The notes beneath the pieces were generated by a model. The model was not told the DNA's origin. It did not search any database and saw only the letters and a list, made by a program, of their open reading frames with translations. A stretch of DNA of 64,000 bases. Origin: Sphingobacterium sp. BN32 (GTDB lineage: Bacteria > Bacteroidota > Bacteroidia > Sphingobacteriales > Sphingobacteriaceae). Shown one piece after another: positions 54,487-62,711 of this stretch. The DNA lies in contig NZ_CP129963.1 in NCBI RefSeq assembly GCF_030503615.1, positions 2,232,001 to 2,296,000 of the forward strand, in the 5' to 3' direction. The translations under genes and the position numbers were made by a program. Numbering within the stretch: position 1 is the first letter of the stretch; every line of letters begins with the position of its first letter.

Positions 54487-55275
54487 ATGCAAAACCCAAT
54501 TGTTAAAGCCGTCTTCTTTGATATCGACGGTACATTAATCAGCTTTAAAACACACGAAGTCCCAGACTCTACGGTTGAAGCAATTAAGGAACTACAAAGC
54601 AAAGGCATTAAAACAATTCTTTCTACCGGCAGATCGATCAATAGCATCGACCATCTGAAATTTCTAGACTTCGACGGGTTTATCACGTTCAACGGTGGAT
54701 ATTGTCTGACCAACACGAATGAAGTTTTATTTCGGAAGGCAATTGACAAGGAAGATATCCAATCGGTGATGAATTATGCAAAGCAGAAGCCGCTGAGCTT
54801 TTCTTTCATGTCGGAGCAGGAAATAACCATCCATGATGTAACACCGGAGATCGCAGGTATGTATGCACACTTGAATCTTCCCGTTCCTAAGCTTGTGGAC
54901 ATGGATTTAGTGGACAGCAGCAGCATCTTGCAAACCAATATATTTTTAGGACCAGATGAGGAAGAAGAATTCATGTCCACAGTTATGCCGAATTCTTTGG
55001 CTTCCCGTTGGACACCGCTCTTTGCTGATGTCAATCCGAAAGGGCTAAGTAAAAAAGTCGGAATCGACATTTTCTGTAAGCATTTCGGCATCGATATCGA
55101 AAACACGATGGCATTCGGCGATGGTGGTAATGATATTAGCATGCTGCAGCACGTAAAAGTTGGCGTAGCGATGGGCAATGCAAATCCAGAAGTCAAGGCA
55201 ATTGCCGATTATGTAACGGATGAAGTGGATGAGAACGGTATTTGGAATGCACTCAAGAAGTTTGCGGTGATTTAA
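54487..55275 (+). CDS. Cof-type HAD-IIB phosphatase
   Basis: About 262 residues. FFDIDGTLIS (motif I, nucleophile Asp), ILSTGRSINS (motif II), and MAFGDGGNDISMLQHVKVGVAMGNA (motif IV) are complete. The IIB cap is inserted between motifs II and III. Such enzymes dephosphorylate sugar phosphates, nucleotides or flavin/PLP precursors. Start ATG 54487 is chosen from the adjacent -7 box. Confidence 0.92.
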   Translation: MQNPIVKAVFFDIDGTLISFKTHEVPDSTVEAIKELQSKGIKTILSTGRSINSIDHLKFLDFDGFITFNGGYCLTNTNEVLFRKAIDKEDIQSVMNYAKQKPLSFSFMSEQEITIHDVTPEIAGMYAHLNLPVPKLVDMDLVDSSSILQTNIFLGPDEEEEFMSTVMPNSLASRWTPLFADVNPKGLSKKVGIDIFCKHFGIDIENTMAFGDGGNDISMLQHVKVGVAMGNANPEVKAIADYVTDEVDENGIWNALKKFAVI

Positions 55276-55399
55276 TAGCGTTATCCGTTAAAAAGAACAA
55301 TAATATACCCTTCAATAGGTATATAAATCTTGGGATTGATACCCTATTTTTGAACAGAAGAACTTAGAAAATATCTATAGTTTGGATTACTTTTACTGA

Positions 55400-55427
55400 A
55401 AAGGGGTCGATGTGAATCGACCCCTTT
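55400..55427. terminator. Hairpin terminator between HAD gene and trxB
   Basis: AAAGGGGTCGAT (55400-55411) and ATCGACCCCTTT (55416-55427) form a perfect 12-bp stem with a GTGA loop between convergent genes. T runs are short on both sides. Confidence 0.65.
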
Positions 55428-55514
55428 AGTATTTCTATTCTAAAACTACCTGTTTTCAAAAACCTTCAAGAACATTTGTCCCCGTTGTTTTTTCCCTGAA
55501 AACGGTAAGCTGTT

Positions 55515-56483
55515 TTATACGACGATATCTTCTTTGGCAACCAGATAGCGCTCTGCCTCCAAAGCAGCCATACAACCCGTTCCGGCAGCAGTAATCGCTT
55601 GGCGGAAGATATGGTCTTGAACATCACCACAAGCAAATACTCCAGGAATATTCGTAGCAGTACTATCAGCTTTAGTGATTAAGTAACCTGTTTCGTCCAT
55701 ATCCAATATGCCTTGGAACAGTTCCGTATTCGGTTTATGACCGATAGCTACGAAAAATCCGGTGATATCTAAATCCGTAAGTGCTTTTGTTTGGTTATTG
55801 ATAACGCGTAAACCAGTCACAACCTGTCCGTCGCCTAAGATTTCTTGGGCCTCCGTATTGTATAGCACCTCGATATTTGGCGTATTCATTACACGGTGAA
55901 CCATTGCTTTCGAAGCACGGAACTCGTCTCTACGCACCAACATATATACTTTCTTACAAAGTTTCGCCAGGTAAGTTGCTTCTTCAGCAGCCGTATCACC
56001 TGCACCGACGATTGCAACATCTTGATTCTTAAAGAAAAATCCATCACATACCGCACATGCCGATACACCAAACCCATTATATTTTTGCTCCGAATCTAAG
56101 CCTAACCATTTTGCTGTCGCACCCGTTGCAATAATCACAGTGTCAGCAGTGATGGTTTTAACTCCATCGATTTCTACGGTATGAATACCGCCATCTAAAG
56201 AAAAATCTACTTTTGTCGCATAGCCAAAGCGAACCGAGGTACCGAAACGCTCCGCTTGCGCGCGTAAATCCTCCATCATAACCGGACCAGTAATTCCTTT
56301 TGGATAGCCTGGAAAGTTATCAACTTCGGTTGTTTGTGTTAATTGTCCACCCGGTACCATTCCTGTGTAAACAACAGGTTTTAAATCCGCGCGTGCAGCA
56401 TAAATGGCTGCAGTATAACCTGCAGGGCCTGAACCAATAATTAGGCAGCCTACGTGTTCTACTTCTTGTTCTGTATTATTCAT
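55515..56483 (-). CDS. trxB: Thioredoxin-disulfide reductase
   Basis: 322 residues. FAD motif IIGSGPAGYTAA (16-27), redox pair C143-A-V-C146 (SACAVCDGFFF), NADPH motif VGAGDTAAEEA and the late FAD motif GVFACGDVQDHIFRQAITAAGTGC. It passes NADPH electrons to thioredoxin in the cytoplasm, so it could supply the thiol proteins seen elsewhere in this window. It lies 18 bases after the exonuclease gene and is probably co-transcribed. Confidence 0.96.
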   Translation of the reverse strand: MNNTEQEVEHVGCLIIGSGPAGYTAAIYAARADLKPVVYTGMVPGGQLTQTTEVDNFPGYPKGITGPVMMEDLRAQAERFGTSVRFGYATKVDFSLDGGIHTVEIDGVKTITADTVIIATGATAKWLGLDSEQKYNGFGVSACAVCDGFFFKNQDVAIVGAGDTAAEEATYLAKLCKKVYMLVRRDEFRASKAMVHRVMNTPNIEVLYNTEAQEILGDGQVVTGLRVINNQTKALTDLDITGFFVAIGHKPNTELFQGILDMDETGYLITKADSTATNIPGVFACGDVQDHIFRQAITAAGTGCMAALEAERYLVAKEDIVV

Positions 56484-56501
56484 AATCTTTATTTATATCT
56501 T

Positions 56502-57431
56502 CTACTTCTTAAATTTCCCTTGCAATTGCGCCAGCATATCTGAGGTAATTGGTTTAGGCTCTTCACGTTTTACAGGGCGTCGGCTCTCTCCCTTCTCCGT
56601 GATAACAGCAGGCTTTGCAGCCTTCTTTGTATTTTTATAATTGGTCCAGATTTCTTCCAATACTTGTTTCGTGTACAATGGGAAATCCCCATTCTGCATC
56701 CATGCATAGTAACTCGGTTCCACCTCAAAAACATCGGTGACCTTCTTACCTTTATGTTTCCCGAAATTAATCGACGGATCGCCGTCCTCATCATAAACGA
56801 TACGTCCGGCAAAATCTACAGGCTTGCTCAAATTCGTAAAGGTATGCAAGGCTTGCACATCATTCACAACCGGCTTGCTCACATTCCCATGTTTATCCTC
56901 GAAATCAGCGCCCTCGTATTTAGTCAACTGTGCTTTTAACACCGCGTAGGTCGCACGAACATCCGCCTCCGCATTGTGGGCATTCTCTAAATTCTCACCA
57001 CAGTAGAATTTATAGGCTGCCTTCAATGTACGCTGTTCCATTTGGTGGAAGATATTCTGTACATCCACAAATGCGCGTCCCGACAAAGTAAATGGAACGC
57101 CAGCACGCAAAAACTCCTCCATTAACATCGGCACATCGAACTTATTCGAATTATAGCCCGCTAAATCCGCATCACCAATAAATGCAACAATCTCCGCAGC
57201 ACGCTCGCGAAAAGGCGCTAAGTCTTTAACATCCTCGTCATAAATACCATGAAACATAGAGGATTCCGCTGGAATCGGCATTTCTGGATTGATACGTAAG
57301 GTTAAAGTTTCTTCCTTCCCTCCCGGTGACACCTTCAAAATAGACACCTCAACAATTTTATCCAATGAAACATTGACTCCCGTTGTTTCTAAATCAAAAA
57401 AGGCCAACGGGCGCTTTAGGTTCAATTCCAT
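56502..57431 (-). CDS. DnaQ-like DEDDh 3'-5' exonuclease
   Basis: 309 residues. DLETTGVN (Asp, Glu), NSNKFDVPML (Asp) and AHNAEADVRATY (His, Asp) form the DEDDh site within about 165 residues. A separate C-terminal module (INFGKHKGKKVTDVFEVEPSYYAWMQNGDF) resembles a DUF3820-like exonuclease-associated domain. It may proofread DNA (epsilon-like) or process DNA/RNA; stand-alone nucleases with this tail are frequent in Bacteroidota. Confidence 0.9.
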   Translation of the reverse strand: MELNLKRPLAFFDLETTGVNVSLDKIVEVSILKVSPGGKEETLTLRINPEMPIPAESSMFHGIYDEDVKDLAPFRERAAEIVAFIGDADLAGYNSNKFDVPMLMEEFLRAGVPFTLSGRAFVDVQNIFHQMEQRTLKAAYKFYCGENLENAHNAEADVRATYAVLKAQLTKYEGADFEDKHGNVSKPVVNDVQALHTFTNLSKPVDFAGRIVYDEDGDPSINFGKHKGKKVTDVFEVEPSYYAWMQNGDFPLYTKQVLEEIWTNYKNTKKAAKPAVITEKGESRRPVKREEPKPITSDMLAQLQGKFKK

Positions 57432-57535
57432 GTTCTTTGTAGATTTATGATTTTATGCAAACTGTACAAAAGTACAAAAACTATTCTATTAGATTTAGAA
57501 TCGTTTCATTTTACTAAATTAATTCAATGTAAAAT

Positions 57536-57566
57536 TTTTACTTACGAAACTTAACAATTAGATTTG
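57536..57566 (+). promoter_or_regulatory. Candidate promoter of the mbnP/mbnH-type operon
   Basis: TTTT (57536-57539), 19 bases, then an exact TAGATTTG box (57559-57566); the first ATG is at 57575. Only the last base of the -33 box deviates. The leader would be a few bases long. Confidence 0.5.
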
Positions 57567-57574
57567 CAAGCAAA

Positions 57575-57943
57575 ATGAAGAAGCTGCTTCTATATCTAAT
57601 GATTCCCATAATGCTTTTGCAAAGCAATATGACCCTATTGATATCAGCTTCCTTCTACTACAACCAAAACTATATTGAAAAGTATCTCTGTATACAACGC
57701 AATATGGAAAACAACTCCTGTCATGGGCAATGTTATCTTGCCAAAAAGCTAAAAACCCAGCAGGAACAAGAGCAGCAGAACTTCAAATTGAATTTCCACG
57801 AAGCCTTCACTCAACAAGAACTTGCATTCTCATTCGTATCTCCCGAATATCCAAAATTCTTAGAACTGGACTATGCACTATTCCAGTCTAACATGAATCC
57901 AAAGGATATCTCCTCAAACCTATTACGTCCACCCCTCGTTTAA
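57575..57943 (+). CDS. Small Cys-containing protein, first gene of copper-type operon
   Basis: 122 residues with an N-terminal hydrophobic stretch (MKKLLLYLMIPIMLLQSNMTLLISAS) that is a signal or a membrane anchor. CIQRN (C39) and NNSCHGQCYLAKKL (C49, C53) make a CxGxC-like pair with a nearby His that could bind copper. No family is recognised. It precedes mbnP by 84 bases and is in the same direction as the three genes after it. Confidence 0.6.
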   Translation: MKKLLLYLMIPIMLLQSNMTLLISASFYYNQNYIEKYLCIQRNMENNSCHGQCYLAKKLKTQQEQEQQNFKLNFHEAFTQQELAFSFVSPEYPKFLELDYALFQSNMNPKDISSNLLRPPLV

Positions 57944-58027
57944 CTGAACCCCCTAAAATGCGTAATGGCTTTAGTTCCAAACTATTGCCCATAAATTTCT
58001 ATAATTTACATTCAGTTAAACAAAACC

Positions 58028-58837
58028 ATGAATATCAAATTCCTAATGGCTAGCCTATTGCTTGTAGCCACATTATTCTCTTGCTCAAAAGAAGACATCA
58101 AATACGAAAACAATAAAAATGGCCAGCTAAAGCTTAAATTTGACCATATCGTTGGCGGCAAATCATTGGTATTGAACGATTATACCTATAGCAACAATAG
58201 CAATGAGCAATTCAACGTTGAATTGGTCAAATACTATGTGAGCAACATTAAACTGACCAACGAAAAAGGTGAAGAATATGCCTTACCAAAAAAAGAATCC
58301 TATTTTTTAATCGACGCAGCCGATAAAGCGTCCCTATTTCCGAAGTTCAATATCCCCGAAGGCAAATACATCAATCTGGAGTTTGTTCTAGGGGTCGACA
58401 GTATCACGAATACTTTGCCGGTAGAGGAACGCACCGGTGCCTTGGACATTTCGAAACACGGAATGTACTGGAGCTGGAACAGCGGTTACATCTTCTTTAA
58501 AATGGAAGGAACATCGCCAGCTTCGACGTCAACCGACAAAAAATTCCGCTACCATATCGGCCTATTCGGCGGTTATGACAAGCCGACAAAGAACAATATT
58601 AAAACGATTAAAATCGATCTGAGAAAGGCCGGCGCCGCAGAGGTAAAGGAAAACTTGAGTTCGGATATACATTTAATGGTGGATCTTGGAAAAGTCTTCG
58701 ATGCTGACAACAAGATTAGCATTGCTAAAAACAGTACCGTCATGGTCTCAGGACCCAACGATTTGATCGCAGCAAACTATGCTAGCATGTTTACTCACGA
58801 CCATACCCACAACTTTCAGAAATTAAGTAATGAATAA
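58028..58837 (+). CDS. MbnP-family copper-associated lipoprotein
   Basis: 269 residues with a lipoprotein signal (LLVATLFSC19). The fold-defining stretch KHGMYWSWNSGYIFFKMEG has W148 and W150, the region where MbnP proteins carry a tryptophan that MbnH oxidises to kynurenine. The C-terminal HDHTH (H257, H259, H261) can bind copper. MbnP/MbnH pairs occur in methanobactin operons and, as here, outside them in copper-linked operons. Its end overlaps the MbnH start by 8 bases. Regulation is unknown; no copper sensor is visible. Confidence 0.82.
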   Translation: MNIKFLMASLLLVATLFSCSKEDIKYENNKNGQLKLKFDHIVGGKSLVLNDYTYSNNSNEQFNVELVKYYVSNIKLTNEKGEEYALPKKESYFLIDAADKASLFPKFNIPEGKYINLEFVLGVDSITNTLPVEERTGALDISKHGMYWSWNSGYIFFKMEGTSPASTSTDKKFRYHIGLFGGYDKPTKNNIKTIKIDLRKAGAAEVKENLSSDIHLMVDLGKVFDADNKISIAKNSTVMVSGPNDLIAANYASMFTHDHTHNFQKLSNE

Positions 58838-59855
58838 AACCAGTCTGCTGGTTATGGGATTTATTCTATCGATCATCCTCGCCTGTCAAAAGGCGGATGA
58901 TCTTATTGACGAAACCTTCATCACGTTCGTCAAACCAGCGCATTTCCCAGAGCCTGTCTACAACTTTCCAGGAAATCCAATCAGCAAAGAGAAGTTTGAA
59001 CTCGGTAAAAAACTATTTTATGACCCCATCTTATCTCGGGATAATACTATTTCTTGTGGTAGTTGTCATATCGCTGCTAATGCTTTCACCCATCATGGTC
59101 ACGACGTCAGCCACGGGATTGACGATCGATTGGGGATTCGCAACAGTATGTCTATAGTCAACATGGCATGGACAAAAACATTCTTTTGGGACGGCGGGGT
59201 GTTTGACTTAGATCTATTTTCCGTAGCGCCCATAGAAAACGTGGTCGAGATGGATGAGAAAATGCCTAATGTTTTAAAGAAATTGAATAATTCTGCTGAA
59301 TATCGCGGTCTCTTTGAAAAAGCTTTTGGCAGCCCCGAAATCAGCAGCAGCAATATGCTGAAGGCACTATCACAATTTATGTTAATGCTGGTATCAGACC
59401 AATCCAAATACGACAAAGTCATGCGCAAAGAGGCACAGTTTACCGATGAAGAACTGGCAGGTTATACAATCTTCAAATCCAAATGTAGCTCTTGCCATAC
59501 CGAACCACTTTTCACGGACGGATCCTACCGTGATAATGGTATTGGCGTCAACCCGGCAAAAGATCAGGGCCGCTTCGAAATATCACAGTTAGAAAACGAT
59601 AGATTAAAATTTAAGGTTCCTACGCTCCGCAACCTCGCCTATACAGAGCCTTATATGCACGACGGTAGATTTAGAAACCTACAGGCCGTTATCAACCACT
59701 ATAGACGCGAGGTGCAACAAACGCCCAACCTAGACCCGATACTGAAAAAGACAGGAGGAATTGATTTAAGCGACAACGAAGTAAACCAACTACTCGCATT
59801 CCTCAATACACTCAACGACGAAACTTTTGTAAAAAACCCTTTATTCCAAGAATAA
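58830..59855 (+). CDS. MbnH-like diheme cytochrome c peroxidase family protein
   Basis: 341 residues with a lipoprotein-like signal (IILAC19). Two heme motifs: C76-x2-C79-H80 (SCGSCH) and C219-x2-C222-H223 (KCSSCH). PTLRNLAYTEPYMHDGRF is the usual peroxidase/MauG-type signature. In the MbnH/MauG line such diheme proteins form a bis-Fe(IV) state and oxidise a partner protein. The pairing with the MbnP gene, by overlap, supports MbnH rather than a plain peroxidase. Heme ligands beyond CxxCH were not mapped. Confidence 0.85.
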   Translation: MNKTSLLVMGFILSIILACQKADDLIDETFITFVKPAHFPEPVYNFPGNPISKEKFELGKKLFYDPILSRDNTISCGSCHIAANAFTHHGHDVSHGIDDRLGIRNSMSIVNMAWTKTFFWDGGVFDLDLFSVAPIENVVEMDEKMPNVLKKLNNSAEYRGLFEKAFGSPEISSSNMLKALSQFMLMLVSDQSKYDKVMRKEAQFTDEELAGYTIFKSKCSSCHTEPLFTDGSYRDNGIGVNPAKDQGRFEISQLENDRLKFKVPTLRNLAYTEPYMHDGRFRNLQAVINHYRREVQQTPNLDPILKKTGGIDLSDNEVNQLLAFLNTLNDETFVKNPLFQE

Positions 59856-59856
59856 A

Positions 59857-60786
59857 ATGAAGAAATTATTAATATTACTTAGCTTAATTACGGCTATCCA
59901 AACGAGTAAAGCATGCGATATCTGCGGATGTGGTGTCGGCGGGAACTATATCGGACTCCTCCCCGACTTTACAAAACGCTTTGTCGGTGTGCGATATCAA
60001 TTCAACCGATTAACTACACAATTAGATATTAACGGAAATAGGACGGCATTATCCACCGACGAAAAGTATCAGACTATGGAACTTTGGGGCGCCTGGAACA
60101 TTGGCCAAAAATGGCGTGTACTCGCCCTACTACCCTACAATTTCAACGAAAAATATACCGAAGGAAGTGATCTATTGCGGAAAAAGAATGGAATAGGTGA
60201 TATCACCTTAAACGGCTATTACAAACTATTCGACCAATCGAACACATCTGCGAGCAATAAATTGGTCGTGCAATCGCTTTGGGTTGGGATGGGTGTGAAA
60301 CTCCCAACCGGATCGTACGACGTTGCAGAGCAACAAAATGCCACGGCAACAAATCCAAATATGTTTCAGTTGGGAACAGGAAGTCTGGATTTTATCCCCA
60401 GTTTAATGTACGACATCCGAATTCAGGACTTCGGTATCAATGCCAATGCGAGTTACAAAATAAACACAGAGAATAAGGATGATTACCGCTACGGTAACAA
60501 AATCGCTGCAAATGCTTCCGCCTATTATAAAATAGCCTTAGGATCGGATAGCCGACTCGCCCCCAATGCAGGATTATCATTCGAGCGGCAACAAAAAGAC
60601 CATGCAATGGGTTTTAAAGTAGAAGAAACTGGCGGACATCTCGTGAATGCTTCTATGGGGTTAGAGGCAAATTTCAAACGAATATCCGTTGGCGCATCTT
60701 TCCAAACTCCGATTCAGCAAGAATTGGGCAAAGGGAGAATTGACGCAGGAAATCGAGTGCTAACACATGTGTCATTTTCTTTCTAG
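59857..60786 (+). CDS. Outer-membrane channel-like protein with N-terminal Cys motif
   Basis: 309 residues. The signal peptide ends near residue 19, and C20-D-I-C23-G-C25-G follows at once. The rest is amphipathic beta strands (RFVGVRYQFNRLTTQLDI, TMELWGAWNIGQKWRVLALLPYNF, KLVVQSLWVGMGVKLPTGSYDV) ending in a phenylalanine (VLTHVSFSF), as in outer-membrane barrels of the transporter/meta-pathway kind. It starts 1 base after mbnH ends. The three Cys suggest metal binding at the mouth; it is the fourth gene of the operon and may pass or sense copper. Confidence 0.72.
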   Translation: MKKLLILLSLITAIQTSKACDICGCGVGGNYIGLLPDFTKRFVGVRYQFNRLTTQLDINGNRTALSTDEKYQTMELWGAWNIGQKWRVLALLPYNFNEKYTEGSDLLRKKNGIGDITLNGYYKLFDQSNTSASNKLVVQSLWVGMGVKLPTGSYDVAEQQNATATNPNMFQLGTGSLDFIPSLMYDIRIQDFGINANASYKINTENKDDYRYGNKIAANASAYYKIALGSDSRLAPNAGLSFERQQKDHAMGFKVEETGGHLVNASMGLEANFKRISVGASFQTPIQQELGKGRIDAGNRVLTHVSFSF

Positions 60787-60810
60787 GGAAAGATGCACTT
60801 TTGAATTCCA

Positions 60811-60839
60811 AAAAAAAGCAGCTCGTTGAGCTGCTTTTT
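60811..60839. terminator. Bidirectional terminator after the copper-type operon
   Basis: AAAAAGCAGCTC (60813-60824) and GAGCTGCTTTTT (60828-60839) form a 12-bp stem with a GTT loop and A/T runs on both sides. It lies between the operon and the convergent SRPBCC gene. Confidence 0.9.
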
Positions 60840-60862
60840 CCGTATCATGGATATTTTAGAAA

Positions 60863-61261
60863 CTAGCCTAAAATTTCTTTCAATTTACTTACCTGGTGAT
60901 CCACCAACTTCTGTAAGGGACCTGAGGCCATCATTTTCATCATCATATTCAACTCTGCTTCGATCACGAATGTCGCTGTAGTCGTTGTTTCTGATGCCGG
61001 CTCCACTTTCCAACGCAAGGTAATAGCAAATGGTGCCTCCTCGGAAGGAACACTGACCAGTTCCTTATTTTCAATACGTTGACTGATGCGCAAAGCTAAT
61101 TTTGCCATGTTCTTAATGGTAAATCTAGCCTCGTCAGCAGTTGATTCCCAATTGTAAATATTCTCGGGCATCAATTGCTCATGATTATTTAAATCTGCCA
61201 GGAAGTTATAAACCTCCTCAACAGGTTTGCTAATAAGCGTAGAATTCTGTATTACTGTCAT
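60863..61261 (-). CDS. SRPBCC-family protein
   Basis: 132 residues. IQNSTLISKPVEEVYNFLADLNNHEQLMPENIYNWE is the N-terminus of the START-like ligand-binding fold. The strands AITLRWKVEPASETTTTATFVIEAEL and a final helix (QKLVDHQVSKLKEIL) complete it. The ligand is unknown. It is 4 bases after pyrE and probably co-transcribed. Confidence 0.85.
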   Translation of the reverse strand: MTVIQNSTLISKPVEEVYNFLADLNNHEQLMPENIYNWESTADEARFTIKNMAKLALRISQRIENKELVSVPSEEAPFAITLRWKVEPASETTTTATFVIEAELNMMMKMMASGPLQKLVDHQVSKLKEILG

Positions 61262-61265
61262 AAGC

Positions 61266-61913
61266 TTAAACTTCAGGGCTCCAGTTTGCTGGATCTTGTC
61301 GCCATTTCTCTAATAATTCGATATCAGATTCCATAATATAACTATTTGATGCAGCTACACGAACTAAGGCATCATAATTACATAAGCTATGGAATGTACA
61401 TTTTGCTTCTTCGAAGTTCTTGCGAGCCTCATCAAAGCCATAGGTAAAAATCGATACTAAACCAACGACGTTGCAACCTGCTTCACGCAATGCTTTAACG
61501 GCGATTAAGCTACTCTTACCCGTAGAAACTAAATCTTCGATTACGACAACACGCTGTCCGCTGCTCACTTCTCCTTCAATCATGTTCTGACGACCATGAT
61601 CTTTCGCACTGCTACGCACATAAGAAAAAGGTAGACCCAAATCTTGCGCAACCAATACACCCTGCGGAATACCCGCAGTTGCTACGCCAGAAATCATATC
61701 TACTGATCCAAATTCCTCTTGAATCAATTGTGATAGCTTCTGACGGATGTACGTACGAATCGATGGATGTGATAAAGCTACACGGTTATCACAATAAATT
61801 GGAGACTTCCATCCCGATGCCCATGTAAAAGGACTTTTAGGTTGTAATTTTATTGCTTTAATTTGCAATAAGGATTCTGCAACTTTTTGTTCAACCTCAT
61901 TTAAATAATTCAT
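61266..61913 (-). CDS. pyrE: Orotate phosphoribosyltransferase
   Basis: 215 residues. VVVIEDLVSTGKSS is the PRPP loop, and ASGWKSPIYCDNR, GVATAGIPQG and YVRSSAKDHGRQNMIEG are OPRT motifs. It joins orotate to PRPP in UMP synthesis. Its ATG (minus strand, 61911-61913) overlaps an opposite ATG (61912-61914) in CATG. A TAAATTTG box (61918-61925, minus) ends 4 bases before its ATG, so a leaderless transcript is predicted. Confidence 0.95.
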   Translation of the reverse strand: MNYLNEVEQKVAESLLQIKAIKLQPKSPFTWASGWKSPIYCDNRVALSHPSIRTYIRQKLSQLIQEEFGSVDMISGVATAGIPQGVLVAQDLGLPFSYVRSSAKDHGRQNMIEGEVSSGQRVVVIEDLVSTGKSSLIAVKALREAGCNVVGLVSIFTYGFDEARKNFEEAKCTFHSLCNYDALVRVAASNSYIMESDIELLEKWRQDPANWSPEV

Positions 61914-61917
61914 GGCA

Positions 61918-61925
61918 CAAATTTA
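61918..61925 (-). promoter_or_regulatory. -7 box (TAAATTTG) of pyrE
   Basis: Exact TAnnTTTG on the minus strand, 4 bases before the pyrE ATG. If used, it makes the opposite-strand ATG at 61912 an unlikely NUDIX start, since that start would lie in the promoter. Confidence 0.45.
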
Positions 61926-61935
61926 TAAAATTTAT

Positions 61936-62517
61936 ATGAACCAATCTCTGTTAATTTTTGCAGATTTTGCTCCAAAAATCAAAGGCAACATTCAAACGAT
62001 TGGTTTACAAGACATTGATTTAGAAAAACTTTTTAACCAATCGCTAAACAAGGCAGAAAAAAACATCTATCTACACATCCAGCCAAATATTGAAAAAGTA
62101 TTTAAATCCTTTATCGCCAATATCCGAATCATTAAAGCTGCAGGCGGACTGGTAAAAAATGGTGAAGGCCAGTACCTCTTTATCCATAGACTTGGGAAAT
62201 GGGATCTGCCGAAGGGAAAAGTCGAAGAAAACGAAAAAATGAAGGAAGCAGCATTGCGCGAAGTGGAAGAAGAATGCGGCATCAAAATAAACTACCTGGG
62301 CAAAAAAATAGAGACAACTTACCATTGTTACACCATGCGCGGCAAATTCGTACTCAAACAAACAAAATGGTACGAAATGGGCGCCAACAAAATCCCTAAA
62401 CTAACCCCTCAACTCGAAGAAGATATAGATCAAGCCATCTGGGTCAAAAAAGCCAACCTCGATAAAATTAAAAACGATACCTATCCGTTGATATTGGATG
62501 TGATACAAGGAATCTAA
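61936..62517 (+). CDS. NUDIX hydrolase
   Basis: About 193 residues from ATG 61936, or 201 from ATG 61912. I choose 61936 because 61912 overlaps the pyrE start and promoter box. The first half (to about 75) is an unassigned N-terminal part. The NUDIX box GKVEENEKMKEAALREVEEECGI (G-x5-E-x7-REU-x-EE-x-GU) is complete. It hydrolyses a nucleoside-diphosphate-linked compound, not identified. A repeat island follows its stop. Confidence 0.87.
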   Translation: MNQSLLIFADFAPKIKGNIQTIGLQDIDLEKLFNQSLNKAEKNIYLHIQPNIEKVFKSFIANIRIIKAAGGLVKNGEGQYLFIHRLGKWDLPKGKVEENEKMKEAALREVEEECGIKINYLGKKIETTYHCYTMRGKFVLKQTKWYEMGANKIPKLTPQLEEDIDQAIWVKKANLDKIKNDTYPLILDVIQGI

Positions 62518-62700
62518 TAGTAGTTAGTATTTAGTAGTTAGTATTTAGACCTAGGGCGGGAAGTAGCGTTTAGAAATTAGATGTGAGATATTAGACATTC
62601 TTATTTTTCTGAACCTTAAATCCTTCCTTTCCTGGTTCAGACAACCTCTAATATCTAATATCTAACCCGCCCAAGGTCTTAATACGAACTAGTATATACC
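62518..62700. repeat. TTAGA-type tract with inverted ends (island 4)
   Basis: TAGTAGTTAGTATTTAGTAGTTAGTATTTAGACC then CTAGGGCGGGAAGTAG (62519-62566) is nearly the same as island 1 (3487-3520). An inverted copy of the TTAGAC...GGGCGGG block lies at about 62662-62695, and a partial TCCTTCCTTTCCTGGTTCA repeat at 62614-62639. Confidence 0.7.
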
Positions 62701-62711
62701 AACGACAACTC

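Noticed and set aside
54774-55196. 140-codon minus-strand frame inside the HAD gene
   Set aside because: Shadow of the HAD gene, no promoter or homology signal.
58830-59855. Plain cytochrome c peroxidase
   Set aside because: Adjacency by overlap to an MbnP gene with the WSW and HDHTH motifs favours MbnH.
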